Assembly (NCBI GenBank): GCA_021413975.1
Contig: JAIOPJ010000021.1
Span: forward strand, 124,001-188,000
Reading direction: 5' to 3'
Length of the DNA: 64,000 nucleotides
DNA from: Gemmatimonadota bacterium
Lineage (GTDB): Bacteria; Gemmatimonadota; Gemmatimonadetes; Gemmatimonadales; Gemmatimonadaceae
Positions within the stretch are counted from its first letter, which is position 1; every line of letters begins with the position of its first letter. The notes below the pieces were generated by a model. That model did not search any database, had not been told where the DNA came from, and saw only the letters and a program-made list of their open reading frames with translations. Shown here one piece after another: positions 56,614-64,000 of this stretch. The position numbers and the translations under genes are program-made.

Positions 56614-58043
56614 CGCACGCGCTGTATCGCTCCCCGCTCGCCGAGCGCTACGCCTCCAAGGCGATGCTCGGGCTGTTCAGCTCCCAGACGCGGCACGGAC
56701 TCTGGCGCCGCCTCTGGCTCGCCCTCGCCGAGGGGGAGCGGTCGCTCGGCGTCGCGATCCCCGAGCAGGCGATCGCGGAGATGCGCGCGCATCTCGACGA
56801 CATCGACTTCGAGAGGGTCGCCGAGTACGAGAAGCGGTTCCGCCATGACGTGATGGCGCATGTGCACGCCTTCGGCGACGTGGCCCCGGCGGCGAAGGGC
56901 GTGATCCACCTGGGCGCGACCAGTTGCTTCGTGACCGACAACGGCGACCTGATCCAGATGCGCCGCGGCCTGGAGTTGTTGCGCGGGCGCGTGGTCGCAC
57001 TGCTGCGGACGCTCGCCGCCTTCGCCCGCGACTGGCGCGGCGAACCGACGCTCGGCTACACGCACCTGCAGGCGGCGCAGCTCACGACCGTGGGCAAGCG
57101 CGCGACGCTCTGGATGCAGGACCTCGTGCTCGACCTCGCCGAGCTCGACCACCGGCTGGCGACGCTCCCGCTCCGCGGCGTGAAGGGGACGACGGGCACG
57201 CAGGCGAGCTTCCTCGAGATCTTCGCCGGCGACCATGCCAAGGTGCGTGCGCTCGACACGTACGTCTGCCATGCGATGGGCTTCCCGGGTTCGATCCCGG
57301 TGAGCGGCCAGACCTACTCGCGCAAGCTCGACGCGCACGTGCTCGACGTGGTCGCGGGGATCGCGACGAGCGCCGCGAAGTTCGCCAGCGACATGCGCAT
57401 GTTGCAGTCCTTCGGCGAGATCGAGGAGCCGTTCGAGAAGGACCAGATCGGGTCGTCGGCGATGGCCTACAAGCGCAACCCGATGCGCTCGGAGCGGATC
57501 AACTCGCTCGCGCGGTTCGTGCAGCAGGTCGCCGGCACCGCCAACCAGACGCACGCGGTGCAATACTTCGAGCGCACCCTCGACGACTCGGCGATCCGCC
57601 GCCTGGTGATCCCCGAGGCCTTCCTCGCCACCGACGCGATCCTGATCCTGATGGAGAACATCTGCGTGGGGCTCGAGGTGCACCCGGCGCGCATCCGGCA
57701 GCGCATCAACGAGGAGTTGCCGTTCATGGCGACCGAATCGCTGATCGTCCGGGCCGTGCAGGCCGGCGGCGACCGTCAGGAGGCGCATGAGGTGATCCGC
57801 CGCCACTCGATCGCGGCCGCGCGCGCGATGAAGGACGAGGGCAGGCCCAATGACATGCTCGAACGGCTCGCCGCCGACCCGGCCTTCCCGGTGCCGAGTG
57901 CCGACCTGCGCGCCGTGACCGACGCCTCGCACTTCATCGGCCGCGCGGCGCATCAGGTCGACGACTTCCTCGCGGAGGTGATCGACCCGATCCTCGTCGC
58001 CGCGGGCGAGAGCGGACCGGCCCGCGAGGAGGTGCGCGTATGA
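56610..58043 (+). CDS. purB: Adenylosuccinate lyase
   Basis: The 477-residue fumarase/aspartase-superfamily enzyme has the signature [11 protein letters not shown] (281-291), catalytic H152 in [10 protein letters not shown], and [12 protein letters not shown]. It acts twice in purine synthesis, on SAICAR and on adenylosuccinate. The ATG overlaps the HtrA stop by 4 nt and the stop overlaps purC by 4 nt. Confidence 0.96.
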   Translation: MTHALYRSPLAERYASKAMLGLFSSQTRHGLWRRLWLALAEGERSLGVAIPEQAIAEMRAHLDDIDFERVAEYEKRFRHDVMAHVHAFGDVAPAAKGVIHLGATSCFVTDNGDLIQMRRGLELLRGRVVALLRTLAAFARDWRGEPTLGYTHLQAAQLTTVGKRATLWMQDLVLDLAELDHRLATLPLRGVKGTTGTQASFLEIFAGDHAKVRALDTYVCHAMGFPGSIPVSGQTYSRKLDAHVLDVVAGIATSAAKFASDMRMLQSFGEIEEPFEKDQIGSSAMAYKRNPMRSERINSLARFVQQVAGTANQTHAVQYFERTLDDSAIRRLVIPEAFLATDAILILMENICVGLEVHPARIRQRINEELPFMATESLIVRAVQAGGDRQEAHEVIRRHSIAAARAMKDEGRPNDMLERLAADPAFPVPSADLRAVTDASHFIGRAAHQVDDFLAEVIDPILVAAGESGPAREEVRV

Positions 58044-58972
58044 GCCCGCTGCTCGTGGGGGAGACGCGCCTGCCGCTCCCGTTGCTGCGCCGGGGCAAGG
58101 TGCGCGACGTCTATGAGGTGGACGAGGCGCGGCTTCTGCTGGTGGCGAGCGACCGCGTGAGCGCGTTCGACGTGGTCATGCGCGAACTCGTTCCGTACAA
58201 GGGGGCGGTGCTCACGCAGGTCACCGCCTGGTGGCTCCGGCACTTCGAGTCCGAGGTGGCGCACCACATGATCTCGTGCGACGTAGAGGAGATCGTGCGG
58301 GCGGTCCCGGCGATCGCGATGCACCGGGACGAACTGGCCGGGCGCGCGATGCTCTGCCGCCGCACCGAGGTCTTCCCGGTCGAATGCGTCGTGCGCGGCT
58401 ATCTCTCGGGCTCGGCGTGGAAGGAGTACTTCGCGAGCGGGACCCTCGCCGGCGAGCGACTCCCCGCCGGGCTGCGCGAGAGCGACCGGCTCGACCCGCC
58501 GATCTTCAGTCCGGCGACGAAGGCCGAGACGGGGCATGACGAGAACATCACCGTGGCGCAGATGGCCAAGGTCGTCGGCGACGAGGCCGCGGTCACGCTC
58601 GAACGCCTCGCGCGGCTCATCTACGGCCACGGTCGCGAGATCGCCGGCCAGCGCGGCATCATCATCGCCGACACCAAGTTCGAGTTCGGTCGCACGACCG
58701 ACGGCCGGATCCTGCTCATCGACGAATGCATGACGCCCGACAGCTCGCGCTTCTGGCCGGCGGACCGGTACGAGCCGGGCCACGGACAGCCGAGCTTCGA
58801 CAAGCAGCCCCTGCGTGATTGGCTCGACGCGGAACGCCGCGCCGGCCGGTGGGACGGCAACGCCCCGCCCCCCACGCTCCCGGACGAGGTCGTCGCGGCC
58901 ACGAGCACGCGCTACCTCGAGGCCTACGAGCGCCTCACCGGTTCCCCCCTCGATCTCACCCGACTCCCGTGA
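58040..58972 (+). CDS. purC: SAICAR synthase
   Basis: The 310-residue ATP-grasp-like enzyme has [48 protein letters not shown]-type ([13 protein letters not shown]) and [13 protein letters not shown]. It makes SAICAR from CAIR and aspartate, upstream of the first PurB step. Length fits the longer, yeast-like ADE1 form. It has 4-nt overlaps with purB and psd. Confidence 0.96.
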   Translation: MSPLLVGETRLPLPLLRRGKVRDVYEVDEARLLLVASDRVSAFDVVMRELVPYKGAVLTQVTAWWLRHFESEVAHHMISCDVEEIVRAVPAIAMHRDELAGRAMLCRRTEVFPVECVVRGYLSGSAWKEYFASGTLAGERLPAGLRESDRLDPPIFSPATKAETGHDENITVAQMAKVVGDEAAVTLERLARLIYGHGREIAGQRGIIIADTKFEFGRTTDGRILLIDECMTPDSSRFWPADRYEPGHGQPSFDKQPLRDWLDAERRAGRWDGNAPPPTLPDEVVAATSTRYLEAYERLTGSPLDLTRLP

Positions 58973-59619
58973 ACTTCGCCCGCGAAGGGATCCCGTTCAT
59001 CCTCATCGCCATGGCCCTCGCGGCCGCCGGCTACGTCGCCGCGCTCGCGCGCCGCTCGTGGCCGCTCTGGCTGCTCGCGTTCGTCCTCACGCTGCTCGTG
59101 CTCTGGGTGGCGTACTTCTTCCGCGACCCCGAGCGTTCCGGGCCGCGCGGCGACACCCTCGTGATCTCGCCCGCCGACGGGCGGGTGATCGAGATCAAGG
59201 AAGTGGACGAGCCGGCCTTCCTGAAGGGACGCGCGATCCGCATCTCCGTCTTCATGAACGTCTTCAACGTGCATGTGAACCGGTATCCGGTCTCGGGCAA
59301 GGTCGCCTACGTGCACTACAATCCCGGCAAGTTCCTCAATGCCGCGGCCGAGAAGGCGTCGTTGGAGAACGAGCAGAGCTCGATCGGCGTGCAGACGGCG
59401 ACGCAGAAGGTGCTCTTCCGCCAGATCGCGGGCCTCATCGCCCGGCGCATCGTGACGTACAGCCGCGAGGGCGACGACGCCGAACAGGGGGCGCGGATGG
59501 GCCTCATCCGGTTCGGCTCGCGCGTGGACGTCTTCGTGCCGGTGGGCAGCGTGGTGAAGGTGCATCTCGGTGAGCGGCCGGTCGCCGGCACCACGGTGCT
59601 CGCGGAGCTCCCCAAGTGA
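58969..59619 (+). CDS. psd: Phosphatidylserine decarboxylase (short form)
   Basis: The GTG at 58969 gives 216 residues with two N-terminal membrane helices. The core [25 protein letters not shown] and the self-cleavage site G183-S184 (RFGSRVDVF) match psd of the short PSD-A class, which processes itself to a pyruvoyl enzyme. It makes phosphatidylethanolamine. The substrate comes from pssA immediately downstream. Confidence 0.93.
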   Translation: MNFAREGIPFILIAMALAAAGYVAALARRSWPLWLLAFVLTLLVLWVAYFFRDPERSGPRGDTLVISPADGRVIEIKEVDEPAFLKGRAIRISVFMNVFNVHVNRYPVSGKVAYVHYNPGKFLNAAAEKASLENEQSSIGVQTATQKVLFRQIAGLIARRIVTYSREGDDAEQGARMGLIRFGSRVDVFVPVGSVVKVHLGERPVAGTTVLAELPK

Positions 59620-60419
59620 AGCGCCGCCGATTCCCGCGCCCGTCGCTCGTGATGCTGCCGAACGGGTTCACGCTCGCCAACCTGTTCTTCGGCATCTTCG
59701 CGATCGTCTCGGCCTCACGGGGCCAGCACATCCAGGCCGGCTGGTACATCGTGCTCGGCGGCTTCTGCGACGCGCTCGACGGCCGGATCGCGCGGGCGAC
59801 CAACACCGGCAGCGCCTTCGGCGAGGAACTCGACTCGCTCGTGGACGCCATCTCGTTCGGCCTCGCGCCGGCGCTCATGATGTACTTCGCCGTGCTGCGC
59901 GACACGGGATGGGACTGGATCTTCGTCTTCATCTTCTGCGCCGCCGCCGTGATGCGGCTGGCGCGGTTCAACGTGGAAGAGGCCGGCGCGGCGAAGAAGG
60001 CCGCCTACTTCAAGGGGCTGCCGAGCCCCGCGGCCGGCGGCACGCTCGCCACCTACTACTGGTTCAGCCAGACGCCGCTCTACAACGAGTTCTTCATCGA
60101 CTGGCCGTGGGAGACCATCATGCGGTACCTGATGCTCATCCTCGCCGGCCTGATGATCAGCGACGTCCCCTACCCCGCCTGGCCGAAGTTCAGCTTCCGC
60201 ACGCTGCATGGCGTGCTCGGCATCACGGTGCTCGTCTCGTCGATCTTCGCGCTCTTCTTCCTGCCGCGCGAGTTCTTCTTCCCCGTCGGCGTCGCGTACG
60301 TGATCACCGGGCTCGTGCTCGCGATCCTGCGCAACGTGTTCGAACTCCCCCCGCCCTTCGCCGACTCGCCCGACAGCGACGACGAGGACGACCTTTCCCC
60401 CGAGGGTGCCCCCCAGTGA
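59616..60419 (+). CDS. pssA: CDP-diacylglycerol-serine O-phosphatidyltransferase
   Basis: The 267-residue membrane protein has the CDP-alcohol phosphatidyltransferase motif D52-x2-DG-x2-AR-x8-G69-x3-D73-x3-D77, preceded by LPNGFTLANLFFG, and about six helices. It makes phosphatidylserine for Psd. The acidic C-terminal tail is typical of nothing in particular. GTG start, 4-nt overlaps with psd and purS. Confidence 0.92.
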   Translation: MKRRRFPRPSLVMLPNGFTLANLFFGIFAIVSASRGQHIQAGWYIVLGGFCDALDGRIARATNTGSAFGEELDSLVDAISFGLAPALMMYFAVLRDTGWDWIFVFIFCAAAVMRLARFNVEEAGAAKKAAYFKGLPSPAAGGTLATYYWFSQTPLYNEFFIDWPWETIMRYLMLILAGLMISDVPYPAWPKFSFRTLHGVLGITVLVSSIFALFFLPREFFFPVGVAYVITGLVLAILRNVFELPPPFADSPDSDDEDDLSPEGAPQ

Positions 60420-60673
60420 AGCGGTTCCGCGTCTCCGTCCACATCGTCCCGCGCAAGGGACTGCTCGACCCGCAGGGCAAGGCCGTCGCCGATGCCCTCC
60501 ACACGCTCGGCTTCTCCACCGTCGCCGACGTGCACGTCGGCCGGCACCTCGTGATCGAGACGAGCGCGGGCGACGCCCAGCACGCCGAAGCGTCGGTGCG
60601 CGAGATGTGCTCGCGCCTGCTCGCCAACCCGGTGACCGAGGACTTCGAGATCGCCGCCGTGGCCGCCGCATGA
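60416..60673 (+). CDS. purS: FGAM synthase subunit PurS
   Basis: The 85-residue protein has VHIVPRKGLLDPQGKAVADAL, VGRHLVIE and CSRLLANPVTEDFEI, the PurS pattern. It forms the FGAM synthase complex with PurQ (60670-61362) and PurL (61731 onward), linking glutaminase and synthetase. GTG start in a 4-nt overlap with pssA. Confidence 0.95.
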   Translation: MKRFRVSVHIVPRKGLLDPQGKAVADALHTLGFSTVADVHVGRHLVIETSAGDAQHAEASVREMCSRLLANPVTEDFEIAAVAAA

Positions 60674-61362
60674 AGGTCGGCGTCGTCTCGTTCCCCGGGT
60701 CCAACTGCGACGAGGACGCGCTCCTCGCCGTGGTGGAACGGCTCGAAGAGCAGGCGGTGCTGCTCTGGCACAAGGATCACGACCTGCAGGGCGCCGACGT
60801 GGTCATCCTCCCCGGCGGCTTCAGCTACGGTGACTACCTGCGCGCCGGCGCGATCGCGCGGTTCTCGCCGATCATGCAGGAGGTCGTCGCGCACGCCAAG
60901 CGCGGCGGGCCGGTGATCGGCATCTGCAACGGGTTCCAGATCGCCTGCGAGGCGGGCCTGCTGCCGGGGGCGCTGCTGCGCAACGCGAGCCTGCAGTTCC
61001 GGTCGATGCCGGTCACGCTGCGCGTGGAGAGCACCGACACCGTCTTCACCCGTGCCGCGACCGCGGGCAGCCGTCTCACCATGCCGATCGCGCACGGCGA
61101 CGGCCGCTACACCGCCGACGACGCGACGCTCGACCGGCTCGAGGGTGAGGGCCGCGTGACCTTCCGCTACGTCGACGCCGCGGGCGAACCGACGGCCGCC
61201 GCGAATCCGAACGGCTCGATGCGCAACATCGCCGGCGTGGCGAACGGCACCGGCACCGTGGTCGGCCTCATGCCCCATCCCGAGCGCGCGATGGAGACAC
61301 TGCTCGGCTCGACCGACGGCCTGGTGCTCTTCCAGTCGCTGTTGGCCGGCGTCAAGGCCTGA
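60670..61362 (+). CDS. purQ: FGAM synthase glutaminase subunit PurQ
   Basis: The 230-residue class I glutamine amidotransferase has nucleophile C86 (IGICNGFQIA), FPGSNCDEDAL, LPGGFSYGDYLRAGA and the His-Glu pair in MPHPERAME. It supplies ammonia to PurL. It overlaps purS by 4 nt. A 57-bp gap with pyrimidine repeats follows. Confidence 0.96.
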   Translation: MKVGVVSFPGSNCDEDALLAVVERLEEQAVLLWHKDHDLQGADVVILPGGFSYGDYLRAGAIARFSPIMQEVVAHAKRGGPVIGICNGFQIACEAGLLPGALLRNASLQFRSMPVTLRVESTDTVFTRAATAGSRLTMPIAHGDGRYTADDATLDRLEGEGRVTFRYVDAAGEPTAAANPNGSMRNIAGVANGTGTVVGLMPHPERAMETLLGSTDGLVLFQSLLAGVKA

Positions 61363-61380
61363 GTCCCCGGCTAGCCGCCA

Positions 61381-61411
61381 CCTCCCAACTACCACCTCCC
61401 ACCTACCTCCT
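61381..61411. repeat. CCACCTCCC pyrimidine-rich short repeat
   Basis: Imperfect repeats of CCACCTCCC/CTACC lie 8 bp before the start of the zinc-ribbon gene. It is the same motif family as the repeat upstream of the acyl-CoA dehydrogenase (14411-14444). It lies in the only gap of more than a few bases inside the truA-purL operon. Confidence 0.7.
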
Positions 61412-61419
61412 GTCCTTCG

Positions 61420-61734
61420 ATGCCCTCCGACTTCAAGCCCTCCAAGAACGAAGACGAGTACTTCCTGCTCCAGGACGCCGAGCTGATCAAGGCGCAGCGG
61501 GCCAAGCTCGACGCCGAACGGCGCGATGCCGCCCGCAAGGCCCATCACATGAAGTGCCCCAAGTGCGGCGCCGACCTGCGCGAGCAGGAGTTCGAGCACC
61601 TCAAGGTCGACGTCTGCCCCGACTGCCGCGGCATGTGGCTCGACGCCGGCGAGATCGACCTGATCGGCAAGGTGCATGACCACGCGGTCGGCGGATTCAT
61701 CCGCGACCTCTTCAAGGGATTGCGCAACAAGTGA
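61420..61734 (+). CDS. TFIIB-type zinc-ribbon protein
   Basis: The 104-residue protein has a charged N-terminal helix, then a zinc ribbon [10 protein letters not shown] and [16 protein letters not shown] (zf-TFIIB family), and a short C-terminal helix. Function unknown; the family is widespread and often encoded near nucleotide or stress genes. The stop overlaps the purL GTG by 4 nt. Confidence 0.82.
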   Translation: MPSDFKPSKNEDEYFLLQDAELIKAQRAKLDAERRDAARKAHHMKCPKCGADLREQEFEHLKVDVCPDCRGMWLDAGEIDLIGKVHDHAVGGFIRDLFKGLRNK

Positions 61735-64000
61735 CCACTGGAGCCACTCCCCGCCCGGGCGATCCGACGATCACACCGGCGCTGGTCGCCGAGCACGGGC
61801 TCACGAGCGACGAGTACGACCGCCTCGTGAACATGCTCGGCCGCACGCCGACCTTCACCGAGCTCGGCATCATCAGTGCGCTCTGGAGCGAACACTGCTC
61901 CTACAAGCACTCGCGCCCGGTGCTCAAGACGCTGCCGACCAAGGCGCCCTGGGTGCTCCAGGGCCCCGGGGAGAACGCCGGCGTCATCAGCATCGGCGAC
62001 GGGCTGGCGGTGGCCTTCAAGATCGAGTCGCACAATCACCCGTCGGCGGTCGAGCCCTACCAGGGCGCGGCGACCGGCGTGGGTGGCATCCTGCGCGACG
62101 TCTTCACCATGGGCGCGCGACCGATCGCGATGCTCAACTCGCTCCGCTTCGGGTCGCTCGAGACGCCGCGCGTGCGGTATCTCGTCGCCGGCGTCGTGAA
62201 GGGCATCGGCGACTACGGCAACTGCGTGGGCATCCCGACCGTCGCCGGCGACGTCATGTTCGACGCCGCGTACGAGGGGAATCCGCTGGTCAATGCGATG
62301 TGCGTGGGCATCATGAAGGTCGAGGAACTCATCACCGCGAAGGCCGAGGGCATCGGCAACCCGGTGATCGCGGTGGGCGCCCGCACGGGGCGCGACGGCA
62401 TCCACGGCGCGTCGTTCGCCTCCGAGGACCTCTCCGAGGAGAACGAGGCCAAGCGGCCGCGCGTGCAGGTCGGCGACCCGTTCACCGAGAAGCTGTTGCT
62501 CGAGGCCTCCCTCGAGTTGATCCGGTCGGGCCACATCGTGGCGATCCAGGACATGGGCGCCGCGGGCCTCACGTCGAGCAGCGCCGAGATGGCCGAGCGC
62601 GGCGAGGTCGGCGTGACGATCGACACCAGGAAGGTGCCGGTGCGCGAGGAAGGCATGACTCCGTACGAGATCCTGCTCAGCGAGTCGCAGTAGCGGATGC
62701 TGGTCGTGGCCAAGAAGGGGCACGAGGAGGAGGTCCGCCAGATCCTCTTCAAGTGGGACCTCACCGCCGAGGTGATCGGCGAGGTGATCGCAGAGCCGGT
62801 CTATCGCGTGACCGACGGCGACCACATCGTGGCCGAGTTCCCGGGGACGCGCCTCGTAACCGACTGTCCGATGTACACGCCCGAAGCGAAGGAGAGCGCC
62901 GAGGCCGTGGCGCGCCGCGCGCGCGACGTGCACGCCATCGCACCGCTCGCGAGCGAGTCCGACCCCGCCTGGACGCTCGAGCGCCTGCTGCAGGCGCCGA
63001 CGATCGCGAGCAAGCACTGGATCCACCGGCAGTACGACTCCGTGCACGCCATCGCACCGCTCGCGAGCGAGTCCGACCCCGCCTGGACGCTCGAGCGCCT
63101 GCTGCAGGCGCCGACGATCGCGAGCAAGCACTGGATCCACCGGCAGTACGACTCGACCGTGCGCACCAACACCGTCGCCGGACCGGGCCACGCCGACGCC
63201 GCGGTGATCCGCATCCGCGGCACCAGGAAGGCGCTCGCGCTCAAGACCGACTGCAACGGACGCTACGTCTTCCTCGATCCCCGCATCGGCGGCCGCATCG
63301 CGGTCGCCGAGGCGGCGCGCAACGTGGCCTGCACCGGCGCGACCCCCCGCGCGATCACCAACTGCCTCAACTTCGGCAATCCCAAGAAGCCCGAGGTGTT
63401 CTTCCAGTTCCGTGAGGCCGTCTACGGGATGGGCGACGCCTGTCGCGCGCTCGAGACGCCGGTGACCGGCGGGAACGTCTCGCTCTACAACGAGAATCCC
63501 CAGGGCGCCGTCTACCCCACGCCCACGATCGGCATGGTCGGCGTGCTCGAGGACGCCGCCCACGCCACGCGACTCAACTTCACCACGCCTGGCGACGCGA
63601 TCGTGCTCCTCGGCGAGAACACCGACGAACTCGGTGGGTCGGAGTACCTCGCCTGGGTGCATGGGGTCGTGGCCGGCGCACCACCGGTCTGCGACCTCGC
63701 GGCCGAGAAGAAGCTCATCGACGCGCTCCTCGAATCGATCCGTGCCGGGCTCGTGCGTTCCGCGCACGACTGTTCGGAGGGCGGCATCGCCGTCGCGCTC
63801 GCGGAGAGCTGCATGGCCGACCGCGAGAGGACCACCGGCGCGACGATCGATCTCGGTGCATGGTCCGCGCTCCCGAGCCGGGCCCTGCTCTTCGGCGAAG
63901 CACAGGGGCGAGTCGTGATCTCCACGGCGAAGGTCGCGGAAGTCCTGGCGATCGCCGCGCGGCACGGAGTGCCGGCGCGCGCGATCGGCACGGTGACGGA
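61731..64000 (+). pseudogene. purL: FGAM synthase PurL, interrupted by TAG and an in-frame duplication (partial at right edge)
   Basis: The GTG at 61731 opens a classic Pur[84 protein letters not shown]. The frame stops at TAG 62691-62693, where the conserved SESQERM reads SESQ-stop-RM, so GAG has become TAG by one base. It then continues in the same frame to the window edge. From 62927 to 63154 a 114-bp segment is repeated in tandem, adding 38 residues (HAIAPLAS...HRQYDS) before VRTNTVAGPG. Without the duplication about 718 codons are visible, so only the extreme C-terminus is missing. It may be a true lesion, read-through, or an assembly error. Confidence 0.92.
62927..63154 (+). repeat. Perfect 114-bp tandem duplication inside purL
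   Basis: Bases 62927-63040 and 63041-63154 are identical, and the sequences differ immediately on both outer sides. The length is divisible by three, so the frame is kept. Complete identity implies a very recent event or an assembly artefact. Confidence 0.97.

Noticed and set aside
62691-62693. Recoded amino acid (selenocysteine or pyrrolysine) at the purL stop
   Set aside because: The codon is TAG, not TGA, so selenocysteine is out; no pyl genes are visible and the conserved residue is an ordinary glutamate.

Overview
The window is GC-rich, densely packed bacterial chromosome. It encodes a broad housekeeping set, and no phage, plasmid or secretion island is visible. A phylum cannot be proven from sequence reading alone. 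The mixture of split methylmalonyl-CoA-type mutase genes with meaB, tandem secreted amidohydrolases, an ECF sigma/anti-sigma operon, DUF4956 plus a CotH-like protein, lexA beside trpC, and Gram-negative outer-membrane and lipoprotein genes fits Gemmatimonadota best. That assignment is inference. At 23 junctions the stop of one gene overlaps the start of the next by 4 nt (NTGA), so several very long co-transcribed units are likely.

Layout. 1-2437: two hydrolases (serine beta-lactamase-like, cut by the left edge, and metallo-beta-lactamase fold). 2674-4517: a less GC-rich accessory stretch with a DinB gene and a GNAT gene. Each is preceded by a copy of a 165-bp element with inverted-repeat ends, and they are separated by an integron attC-like structure. 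The stretch abuts a tRNA-Leu(CAA). 4646-6451: ECF sigma, anti-sigma and Spy-like operon. 6501-10027: glycerophosphodiesterase and two amidohydrolases, the second without metal ligands. 10028-10460: 42-bp repeats and a strong terminator. 10461-12910: rplU-rpmA and RNase G. 13186-25298: acyl-CoA dehydrogenase, PafA-like phosphatase, DUF4956/CotH-like pair, RecQ, U32 protein, DinB, small membrane proteins and a saccharopine-dehydrogenase-like oxidoreductase.

25462-31041: MarR-GNAT fusion, acyl-CoA carboxylase beta subunit, B12-binding mutase subunit, Omp85-like protein and a methyltransferase. 31072-39650 (minus): one operon vanZ-aspS-phoH-ybeY-two CBS/CNNM proteins-meaB-mutase large subunit. 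With the carboxylase and B12 subunit this covers most of a propionyl-CoA to succinyl-CoA route. 39801-40874: rlmN. 40803-50576 (minus): trpC-trpF-trpB-HEAT protein-HD-GYP-trpA-chemoreceptor-YqeK-like-LytR_C, a tryptophan operon interleaved with signalling genes, divergent from lexA (50675-51283). trpD lies separately with a GAF protein. 53727-64000 (plus): truA, a catalytically dead-looking transaldolase, HtrA, purB, purC, psd, pssA, purS, purQ, a zinc-ribbon protein and purL, joining purine and phosphatidylethanolamine synthesis.

Most notable: purL carries an in-frame TAG and, 230 bp later, a perfect 114-bp in-frame tandem duplication (real decay or assembly error). Other points of note are the attC/inverted-repeat cassette structure, the signalling genes inside the trp operon, and pseudo-enzymes next to normal genes. 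About half of the start codons I chose are internal to longer open frames. They were picked from family length, signal peptides, ribosome sites or the 4-nt overlap pattern.
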